Assembly (NCBI RefSeq): GCF_016801025.1
Contig: NZ_CP068983.1
Coordinates: forward strand, 4,565,546-4,629,545
DNA length: 64,000 nucleotides
Reading direction: 5' to 3'
Source: Paradevosia shaoguanensis
Lineage (GTDB): Bacteria > Pseudomonadota > Alphaproteobacteria > Rhizobiales > Devosiaceae
The notes under the pieces are model-generated. The model saw nothing but the letters and a program-made list of their open reading frames with translations, was not told the origin of the DNA and ran no database searches. Positions 57,767-64,000 of this stretch are shown here, piece by piece. Each line of letters opens with the position of its first letter. The stretch's first letter is position 1. A program made the position numbers and the translations under genes.

Positions 57767-60223
57767 ATGATGAACCTTGCCGAATACCGCCGCACCGCCA
57801 CCCGGCTCGCCGACTATCTGCCATGGGCCGCATTGGTCGGCTCGGGCGTCGTCTTGAACAAGGACGGTTCGTTCCAGCGCACCGCGAAGTTTCGCGGTCC
57901 CGATCTGGATTCCGCCGTCGCCGCCGAGCTGGTCGCCGTCGCCGGCCGCATCAACAACGCCGTGCGCCGCCTCGGCTCCGGCTGGAGCATCTTTGTTGAG
58001 GCGCAGCGCAGCGAGGCCGCGACCTATCCCGACAGCACCTTTCCCGATCCCGCATCGGCGCTGGTCGATGCCGAGCGCAAAGCCGGGTTCGAGGAAGCAG
58101 GCACGCATTTCGTGTCGGGCTATTTCCTGACCTTCCTCTGGCTGCCCCCGGCCGAGGAAGCCGCCCGCGCCGAAACATGGCTCTACGAGGGCCGCGAGAA
58201 AACCGGCGTGGACCCGTGGGAGCTGCTGCGCGCCTTCATCGACCGCACCGACCGCGTGCTGGCTTTGCTCGACGGCTTCATGCCCGAGTGCCGTTGGATG
58301 GATGACGGCGCGACGCTGACCTACCTCCATTCCACCATCTCGACCAACCGCCATCGCGTGCGCGTGCCCGAGGTGCCCATGCACCTCGACGCGCTGCTCG
58401 CCGACCAGCCCTTGACCGGCGGGCTGGAGCCGCGCCTTGGCGACGCGCATCTGCGCGTCTTGACCATTGTGGGATTCCCGACCGCGACGACGCCGGGCCT
58501 GCTCGACGAAATGAACCGCCTGCCGTTTCCCTATAGGTGGAACACCCGCGCGATCCTGCTCGACAAGACCGACGCGACGCGGCTGCTCACCAAGATCAGG
58601 CGGCAATGGTTCGCCAAGCGCAAGAGCATCGCGGCGATTCTGAAAGAGGTGATGACCAACGAGGCGTCCGCCCTTGTGGACACCGACGCCGCGAACAAGG
58701 CGCTCGACGCCGACATGGCGTTGCAGGAGCTTGGGGCGGACGTGGCGGGCATGGCCTACGTCACGGCGACCGTCACCGTATGGGATGCCGACCCGCGCCT
58801 TGCCGACGAGAAGCTGCGCCTGGTCGAGAAGATCGTTCAGGGCCGCGACTTCACCGCCATGCCCGAGAGCGTCAACGCGGTTGACGCATGGCTCGGCAGC
58901 CTGCCCGGACACGCCTATGCGAATGTGCGGCAGCCACCCATCAGCACTTTGAATCTCGCCCACATGATCCCGCTTTCGGCGGTGTGGGCGGGGCCGGAAC
59001 GGGACGAGCATTTCGGTGCACCCCCTTTGCTCTTTGGAAAGACCGAAGGCTCAACCCCGTTCCGGCTAAGTCTCCATGTCGGCGACGTAGGCCACACCCT
59101 TGTCGTCGGCCCGACCGGCGCGGGCAAATCCGTGTTGCTCGCCCTCATGGCCTTGCAGTTCCGGCGCTATGCGGGATCGCAGGTCTTCGCCTTCGACTTC
59201 GGCGGCAGCATCCGCGCCGCCGCGCTCGCCATGGGCGGGGATTGGCACGATTTGGGCGGTGGCCTCACGGAAGGGGACGAGGTGTCCGTTTCGCTCCAGC
59301 CACTTGCCCGCATCCACGACACCTATGAACGCGCATGGGCGGCGGACTGGATTGCCGCCATCCTCATGCGCGAAGGCATCGCCATCACGCCCGAGGTCAA
59401 GGAATATCTTTGGACGGCGCTGACTTCGCTTGCCTCGGCCCCGGTCGAGGAACGCACCATCACCGGCCTTGCGGTGCTGCTGCAATCCAACGATCTGAAA
59501 CAGGCGCTCCGGCCGTTCTGCGTCGGCGGTGCCTATGGCCGGCTGCTCGACGCCGAAGCCGAACATCTCGGCTCGGCCGATGTGCAGGCGTTCGAGATCG
59601 AGGGCCTTGTCGGGATCGGCGCGGCCCCGGCCGTGCTCGCCTATCTGTTCCATCGCATCGGCGACCGGCTCGACGGGCGGCCGACGCTGCTCATCATCGA
59701 CGAGGGTTGGCTTGCACTGGACGACGAGGGTTTCGCCGGCCAGCTCCGCGAATGGCTGAAAACGCTGCGCAAGAAAAACGCCAGCGTCATCTTCGCCACG
59801 CAAAGCCTCAGCGACATTGACGGCAGCAACATCGCGCCCGCGATCATCGAGAGCTGTCCGACGCGGCTCTTGCTGCCAAACGAGCGGGCCATAGAACCGC
59901 AGATCACGGCCATCTATCGCCGCTTCGGCCTCAATGACCGCCAGATTGAAATCCTCGCAAGGGCTACGCCCAAACGGGATTACTACTGCCAAAGCCGCAG
60001 GGGCAATCGCCTGTTCGAGCTGGGCCTGTCCGAAATCGGCCTCGCGCTCTGCGCCGCATCCGCCAAATCCGATCAGACGCTCATCGCGCAGATCGTCGCC
60101 GAACACGGCCGCGATGGCTTCCTCGCCGCATGGCTACAGGCGCGCGGCGTCGATTGGGCGGCCGACCTGATCCCCAACCTCACCAATCTCATCCCCCAGC
60201 CTGAAAAGGAGACGACTCCATGA
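57767..60223 (+). CDS. trbE: conjugation ATPase TrbE (VirB4-like)
   Basis: 818 residues. Walker A GPTGAGKSVLLAL at about 447 and Walker B TLLIIDEGWLALDDEGF at about 645, with an ATQSLSDID motif, mark a VirB4 ATPase. It drives assembly of the type IV secretion channel. Ten bases after trbD; a second ATG follows the first directly. Its stop overlaps trbJ by four bases. Confidence 0.95.
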   Translation: MMNLAEYRRTATRLADYLPWAALVGSGVVLNKDGSFQRTAKFRGPDLDSAVAAELVAVAGRINNAVRRLGSGWSIFVEAQRSEAATYPDSTFPDPASALVDAERKAGFEEAGTHFVSGYFLTFLWLPPAEEAARAETWLYEGREKTGVDPWELLRAFIDRTDRVLALLDGFMPECRWMDDGATLTYLHSTISTNRHRVRVPEVPMHLDALLADQPLTGGLEPRLGDAHLRVLTIVGFPTATTPGLLDEMNRLPFPYRWNTRAILLDKTDATRLLTKIRRQWFAKRKSIAAILKEVMTNEASALVDTDAANKALDADMALQELGADVAGMAYVTATVTVWDADPRLADEKLRLVEKIVQGRDFTAMPESVNAVDAWLGSLPGHAYANVRQPPISTLNLAHMIPLSAVWAGPERDEHFGAPPLLFGKTEGSTPFRLSLHVGDVGHTLVVGPTGAGKSVLLALMALQFRRYAGSQVFAFDFGGSIRAAALAMGGDWHDLGGGLTEGDEVSVSLQPLARIHDTYERAWAADWIAAILMREGIAITPEVKEYLWTALTSLASAPVEERTITGLAVLLQSNDLKQALRPFCVGGAYGRLLDAEAEHLGSADVQAFEIEGLVGIGAAPAVLAYLFHRIGDRLDGRPTLLIIDEGWLALDDEGFAGQLREWLKTLRKKNASVIFATQSLSDIDGSNIAPAIIESCPTRLLLPNERAIEPQITAIYRRFGLNDRQIEILARATPKRDYYCQSRRGNRLFELGLSEIGLALCAASAKSDQTLIAQIVAEHGRDGFLAAWLQARGVDWAADLIPNLTNLIPQPEKETTP

Positions 60224-61002
60224 CTATCCGCTTCTCGACCCCTCGCGCCACGCTGGTCGCGGCGGCGGTTCTCGCCGTGCCCGTGGCGCTTGCGCCCATG
60301 CTGGCAAGTCCGGCCCATGCGCAATTCGGCTTCGGCCGGATCGTCTATGACCCGAGCAACTACGCGCAAAACCTGCTCACCGCCGCGCGGACGCTGGAGC
60401 AGATCAATAACCAGATCACCAGCCTTCAGAACGAAGCGCAGATGCTCATCAATCAGGCCCGCAATCTGGCGAGCCTGCCGTATTCGTCGCTCCAGCAACT
60501 CCAGCAGAACGTCAGCCGCACCCAGCAGCTTCTCGGCCAAGCGCAGAACATCGCGTTCGAGGTCGGGCAGATCGACCAGGCGTTTCAGAGCCAATACGGC
60601 AATGTCTCGCTTTCGACGACCGACGCCCAGCTTGTCGCCGATGCGCGGAGCCGCTGGGAGAACACGGTCGGCGGCTTGCAGGACGCCATGCGCGTTCAGG
60701 CCGGTGCGGTCGGCAATATCGACAGCAACCGCGCCGAGATGGCCGAGCTGGTCGGCCAGAGCCAAGGGGCGACCGGCGCGCTGCAAGCCACGCAGGCCGG
60801 CAACCAGCTTCTCGCACTCCAGTCGCAGCAGCTTTCCGATCTGATCGCGGTCATCTCGGCGAACGGCAGGGCCGACGCGCTGACCGAGGCGGAACGCGCC
60901 GCTGCTGCCGAACAGGGCCGCGAGCAGCGCCGCCGCTTCCTGACGCCCGGCAGCGGCTATCAGCCGGGCAACGCGCAGATGTTCAACAACGGCAACAACT
61001 GA
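60220..61002 (+). CDS. trbJ: TrbJ (VirB5-like minor pilus protein)
   Basis: 260 residues. Signal peptide to about residue 30 (ALAPMLASPAHAQF), then a long helical, Gln-rich coiled-coil (TARTLEQINNQITSLQNEAQ). VirB5/TrbJ proteins are exported and help pilus tip function. The start overlaps the trbE stop. Confidence 0.92.
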   Translation: MTIRFSTPRATLVAAAVLAVPVALAPMLASPAHAQFGFGRIVYDPSNYAQNLLTAARTLEQINNQITSLQNEAQMLINQARNLASLPYSSLQQLQQNVSRTQQLLGQAQNIAFEVGQIDQAFQSQYGNVSLSTTDAQLVADARSRWENTVGGLQDAMRVQAGAVGNIDSNRAEMAELVGQSQGATGALQATQAGNQLLALQSQQLSDLIAVISANGRADALTEAERAAAAEQGREQRRRFLTPGSGYQPGNAQMFNNGNN

Positions 61003-61016
61003 CCGGGAGGCTCGCC

Positions 61017-61304
61017 ATGGACGGCAAGATGCTGGCCCGGCTCGGGGCCGTGGTGTTCGTCGCCATCGCCGTCACGGCGACCGCAATCGACATGGCGCGG
61101 AAGGACGAGCCTTCCGCGCCAAGGCCCGCATCGGCGCTCCAGCCCCCGGCCGATCCGCTGCGCGAAACCCTGCGCCGTTGCCAGCGGCTCGGCGAGGCGG
61201 CGGCGAATGACACCGACTGCCTCGCCGCTTGGGCTGAATCCCGTGACCGCTTCCTCGGCCGCGCGCCAGCGCCCGCCGCGCCGCAATCCAGCGAAGGGCG
61301 CTGA
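61017..61304 (+). CDS. putative entry exclusion protein TrbK-alt
   Basis: 95 residues with one N-terminal membrane segment (LGAVVFVAIAVTATAID) and a Pro-rich periplasmic part with two cysteines (RRCQRLGEAAANDTDCLAAW). This TrbK-alt type lies between trbJ and trbL in alphaproteobacterial ICEs and is thought to block redundant uptake of the same element. Assigned by position and this cysteine pattern. Confidence 0.85.
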   Translation: MDGKMLARLGAVVFVAIAVTATAIDMARKDEPSAPRPASALQPPADPLRETLRRCQRLGEAAANDTDCLAAWAESRDRFLGRAPAPAAPQSSEGR

Positions 61305-61306
61305 CC

Positions 61307-62668
61307 ATGGGCAACACAGGCGTCATCGACTCGTTTCTAGGCGTATTCACGTCCTACATCGACTCAGGGTTCGGCCTGCTCGGCGGCGAGGTGGCCTTCA
61401 TCGCCACGACGCTCATTGTCATCGACGTAACGCTCGCCGCGCTGTTTTGGGCATGGGGCGCAGATGACGACATCATCGCCCGGCTGGTGAAGAAGACGCT
61501 GTTCGTCGGCGTCTTCGCCTACATCATTTCAAGCTGGAACAACCTCGCGCGCATCGTCTTCGAGAGCTTCGCCGGCCTCGGCCTGATGGCGTCGGGCACC
61601 GGCTTTTCCGTGACCGATCTGATGCGGCCGGGCCGCGTGGCGCAGACCGGCCTCGACGCCGGCCGCACGCTGCTCGACTCCATTTCCGACCTGATGGGCT
61701 GGATCGCGTTCTTCGAGAACTTCATACAGATCGCATGTTTGCTGTTTGCGTGGGCGCTGGTTGTGCTCGCGTTTTTCATTTTGGCGATCCAGCTTTTTGT
61801 GACGCTGATCGAGTTCAAATTGGTGACGCTCGCCGGCTTCGTCCTCATCCCCTTCGGGCTGTTCGGCAAGACCGCGTTCATGGCCGAGAAGGTCTTGGGC
61901 AACGTGGTGTCGTCCGGCATCAAGGTCTTGGTCCTCGCCGTTATCATCGGCATCGGCAGCACCTTGTTTTCGCAATTCACGGCCGGTTTCGGCGGGGCGA
62001 CCCCGACCATCGACGACGCCATGGCGATTGTGCTCGCCGCGCTGTCGCTGCTCGGCCTCGGCATCTTCGGCCCCGGCATCGCCAATGGCATCGTTTCCGG
62101 CGGGCCGCAGCTTGGCGCGGGTGCTGCCGTTGGAACCGGGCTTGCGGTCGCAGGTGCAGCCGTCGCCGCTGGCGGCGGGGCCATGCTCGCCGCCAAGGGC
62201 GGTGCCGCTGCACTGTCCGGCGGGGCCGCGGCCGTCCGCGGCGGTGCGGCCACCGCAGGCGCGGCGACCGCCGCCTATAGCGTCGGCTCGCTTGGCCAAT
62301 CCGGTGCGGCCGGCGTCGCCTCCGGCCTCGGCGGTGTGGCGCGGGCCGCAGGGTCGGCGGCTATCTCGCCCCTCAAACGCGCCGCCGCTCGCGCCAGCGA
62401 ATCCGTCAAATCCAGCTTCTCCGCTGGTGCGAAAGCCGGATTCGGCGCGTCGGGCGGCAGCTCCACCATGGGCACGGTCGGCGGCGCGAGCGTCGATCCC
62501 GCCGCAGCAGCATCCGGCCCGGCCGGCAGCCCGCCCGCATGGGCGCAGCAGATGCGCCGCTCGCAGGCAATGAACCACGGCACGACCATGGCCGCCCATG
62601 CGGTGCGGTCTGGCGACAGCCACGGTTCCGGTTCCTCCGTCAACCTTTCCGAAAGTGACCGCTCATGA
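61307..62668 (+). CDS. trbL: TrbL (VirB6-like channel protein)
   Basis: 453 residues. About seven membrane segments, then a Gly/Ala-rich hydrophilic tail (about 250-453). This is the VirB6/TrbL layout; the protein forms part of the inner-membrane channel. It starts two bases after the trbK stop and its stop overlaps trbF by four. Confidence 0.94.
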   Translation: MGNTGVIDSFLGVFTSYIDSGFGLLGGEVAFIATTLIVIDVTLAALFWAWGADDDIIARLVKKTLFVGVFAYIISSWNNLARIVFESFAGLGLMASGTGFSVTDLMRPGRVAQTGLDAGRTLLDSISDLMGWIAFFENFIQIACLLFAWALVVLAFFILAIQLFVTLIEFKLVTLAGFVLIPFGLFGKTAFMAEKVLGNVVSSGIKVLVLAVIIGIGSTLFSQFTAGFGGATPTIDDAMAIVLAALSLLGLGIFGPGIANGIVSGGPQLGAGAAVGTGLAVAGAAVAAGGGAMLAAKGGAAALSGGAAAVRGGAATAGAATAAYSVGSLGQSGAAGVASGLGGVARAAGSAAISPLKRAAARASESVKSSFSAGAKAGFGASGGSSTMGTVGGASVDPAAAASGPAGSPPAWAQQMRRSQAMNHGTTMAAHAVRSGDSHGSGSSVNLSESDRS

Positions 62669-63354
62669 GCATCTTCAAACGACCAGCAACCCATTACGGC
62701 AAGACGCCGGAACCCGAGACGCCCTATCAGCGCGCCGCGCAAGTCTGGGACGAGCGTATCGGCGCGGCTCGCGTGCAGGCGCGGAACTGGCGGCTCATGG
62801 CCTTCGGCTCGCTGATCCTGTCTGCCGGCTTCGCCTCCGCGCTGGTCTGGCAGTCCGCACGCGGGACCGTGGTGCCGTGGGTGGTGCAGGTCGATAATCT
62901 TGGTCAGGCGCAGACCGTCGCGCCCGCCAATGCCGACTATCGCCCGACCGATCCGCAGATTGCTTTCCATCTCGGCCGCTTCATCGAGCAGGTCCGCGCG
63001 ATCCCGGCCGACGCGATCATTGTCCGTCAGAACTGGCTTCGGGCTTATGAGTGGACCACGGATCGCGGCGCGGCGGCGCTCAACGATTACGCCCGTGCCA
63101 ATGATCCCTTCGCCAAGGTCGGCCGACAGCAGGTCGCCGTCGAAGTGTCGAGCGTCATCCGGGCCTCGCCCAACAGCTTCCGCGTCGCGTGGACGGAAAG
63201 GCATTTCGAGAACGGCCAGCTTTCCACCACGGAACGATGGACAGCCATTCTCACCATCGTCATCCAGCCGCCGCGCGACGCCGAGCGCCTGCGCGCCAAT
63301 CCGCTGGGAATCTACGTCAATGCAATTTCTTGGTCGCGGGAGATGAGCCAATGA
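62665..63354 (+). CDS. trbF: TrbF (VirB8-like)
   Basis: 229 residues. One membrane segment at about 49-68, then the VirB8 periplasmic domain (VDNLGQAQTV, SWSREMSQ at the end). It is a scaffold of the secretion complex. The end at 63354 is the normal one, and its last bases hold the start of trbG (aATGA), so trbF is not damaged by the insertion just after it. Confidence 0.94.
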   Translation: MSIFKRPATHYGKTPEPETPYQRAAQVWDERIGAARVQARNWRLMAFGSLILSAGFASALVWQSARGTVVPWVVQVDNLGQAQTVAPANADYRPTDPQIAFHLGRFIEQVRAIPADAIIVRQNWLRAYEWTTDRGAAALNDYARANDPFAKVGRQQVAVEVSSVIRASPNSFRVAWTERHFENGQLSTTERWTAILTIVIQPPRDAERLRANPLGIYVNAISWSREMSQ

Positions 63355-64000
63355 AAGCGTCAGCTTGCATCAATCACCTCGCTGATCTTCCCCTCGGAAA
63401 TCACGAAGAAAGATGTACCCGTCATCTCGATCTCTTGCCCGGCCTTCCAGCCGTTGGGCAGGTCGGCCTTGACCTTGGCGCGATACCCGATGCGCACGGC
63501 TGCCCGGTCCTCAATTGCGATGCAGCCGAGAATCGTCTGTGCTCTTTCCGCAAACAATTGAACGCCCTGTTCCGCCAACGCGCGAAACGCTTCAATCCCG
63601 TGCGTCTCGTTCGTCACTTCTCCGTTCGATCTGTTGATAAACCGAACGTCGCCCGACAGGCAGTCGAGCATCGCCTGAACGTTCATTCTGTTGTAGGCGT
63701 CGATATACCGGGCAACAATCGTCGGCACAGAATCCATTCTGTCGGTTCCTCCTTACTAATCCTGAAGTCGCTAACCTATGCGATTTTTGCGACGGCGGTG
63801 GCAATTACTTTGGCAGGCTGCGCGACCAACCGGACGCCGCAACTCAGCTACGATGCCAGCGTGCCGCCGCTGCCGACTGTACAGGCGGCGGCAACCGACA
63901 ACACGCCCCAGCCGCTGCATGTGCCCCCCGCATGGACCGTGGCGCGCGGCGGCACCGCCGCAGGCACGCCGACCGGCCGCGTCGAGAACGCCAACGCAGC
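63351..64000 (+). CDS. trbG: TrbG (VirB9-like), 5' end split by an inserted gene, runs off the window
   Basis: The normal start codon ATG (63351) overlaps the trbF stop. The TrbG signal peptide and mature start resume at about 63764 (KSLTYAIFATAVAITLAGCATNRT, a lipoprotein-type signal). Between them, about 411 bp carry an antisense SnoaL-like gene. There is no stop codon in this frame from 63351 to the window end, so a TrbG with a 137-residue N-terminal insert could be made; alternatively no start is left for normal TrbG. It is unclear whether the product can function, because the signal peptide would be internal. Confidence 0.7.
   Translation, partial: MKASACINHLADLPLGNHEERCTRHLDLLPGLPAVGQVGLDLGAIPDAHGCPVLNCDAAENRLCSFRKQLNALFRQRAKRFNPVRLVRHFSVRSVDKPNVARQAVEHRLNVHSVVGVDIPGNNRRHRIHSVGSSLLILKSLTYAIFATAVAITLAGCATNRTPQLSYDASVPPLPTVQAAATDNTPQPLHVPPAWTVARGGTAAGTPTGRVENANA
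63356..63766. mobile_element. 411-bp insertion carrying a SnoaL-like gene, within trbG
   Basis: Direct copies of TGAA lie at 63352-63355 and 63763-63766. Removing the 411 bases between gives ATGAAGTCGCTAACC, that is M-K-S-L-T, a normal trbG start. 411 is 137 codons, so the frame is kept. No transposase, terminal inverted repeats or integron attC site is visible, so the mechanism is unknown. It carries a strong ribosome site (AAGGAGGA) for its own gene. Confidence 0.7.
63360..63737 (-). CDS. SnoaL/NTF2-like protein
   Basis: 125 residues with the NTF2-like cone fold: MDSVPTIVARYIDAYNRMNVQAMLDCLSGDVRFIN and the end GTSFFVISEGKISEVID. Such proteins are small hydrolases, isomerases, or binding domains such as polyketide cyclases. 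It has AAGGAGGA before its start, is antisense to trbG and lies inside it. No neighbouring biosynthesis genes. Role unknown. Confidence 0.87.
   Translation of the reverse strand: MDSVPTIVARYIDAYNRMNVQAMLDCLSGDVRFINRSNGEVTNETHGIEAFRALAEQGVQLFAERAQTILGCIAIEDRAAVRIGYRAKVKADLPNGWKAGQEIEMTGTSFFVISEGKISEVIDAS

Larger units (their letters stand above)
28692..64000 (+). mobile_element. integrative and conjugative element (right end outside the window)
   Basis: The stretch from the guaA att core to the window end has the gene set of an alphaproteobacterial ICE with Trb (IncP/Ti type) transfer: relaxase, TraF, lytic transglycosylase, TraG and TrbB-TrbG. It also carries RepA, antirestriction, a toxin-antitoxin pair, a defence cluster and drug-type cargo. 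Between its gene blocks lie long AT- or repeat-rich spacers not seen in the chromosome part. The integrase is not within this window; trbI and the rest of trbG should follow outside. Confidence 0.85.

Noticed and set aside
59066..60106. A 346-residue minus-strand frame opposite trbE
   Set aside because: It is fully within trbE, whose Walker motifs and neighbours are certain; the composition is that of an antisense frame.
61529..62623. A 364-residue minus-strand frame opposite trbL
   Set aside because: Antisense of the Gly/Ala-rich part of trbL; no motif.
1..64000. tRNA, rRNA or CRISPR arrays
   Set aside because: None recognised: no cloverleaf-like set with TTC-A motifs and no regularly spaced repeats apart from the three iterons in repA.

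Overview
The window is GC-rich alphaproteobacterial DNA. The housekeeping order (rplI, dnaB, alr, radA, cvpA, purF, SDR, then der, the YfgM-like gene and prmB) together with DUF1127, NnrU and VtlR-like LysR genes points to Hyphomicrobiales, most likely Devosia or a close relative; the genus is an inference from gene order and protein style. No tRNA, rRNA or CRISPR array was seen.

Bases 1 to about 27,300 are chromosomal: the end of rplI; an arsenic operon (arsR-acr3-arsC); a DUF1127 gene divergent from a VtlR/LsrB-like LysR gene; a MarR gene divergent from a DrrAB-type ABC exporter; a YeiH-type transporter with its LysR gene; dnaB-alr; radA to purF-SDR; and a run of envelope and repair genes ending in prmB. 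An orphan ParB/DndB-like gene (27438-28613) follows prmB.

A copy of the guaA (GMP synthase) 3' end lies on the minus strand at 28692-28706. This is the known attachment core of guaA-targeting islands and is taken as the distal end of an integrative conjugative element (ICE) that fills the rest of the window and runs off its right edge. In order the ICE carries: a TacAT-like toxin-antitoxin pair; a defence cluster (RloC/PrrC-like AAA ATPase, a DNA methyltransferase with a ribbon-helix-helix domain, and a McrB/McrC pair); ardA antirestriction; a plasmid-like replication and control module (DUF6499/DUF2285, AlpA-like, RepA with iteron-like repeats in its 3' end, but no ParA); and a transfer module (DUF2840, TraF peptidase, DUF736, lytic transglycosylase, relaxase, TraG, CopG, TrbBCDEJ-TrbK-alt-LF, start of TrbG).

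The transfer module is interrupted by cargo at two places. Between relaxase and traG, three cargo blocks are separated by decayed copies of the relaxase 3' end and two near-identical LysR genes: (1) a GNAT acetyltransferase with TetR control, (2) tetR-tet(G) tetracycline efflux, (3) a FabF-type ketoacyl synthase with an HxlR regulator. Between trbF and trbG a SnoaL-like gene has been inserted antisense, exactly behind the first bases of trbG; removing 411 bp between two TGAA copies restores a normal trbG start.

Most worth following up: the relaxase-3'-end cargo hotspot with tet(G) beside a native ICE LysR gene, the in-frame SnoaL insertion in trbG, the RloC-methyltransferase-McrBC cluster beside ardA, and the iterons inside repA.
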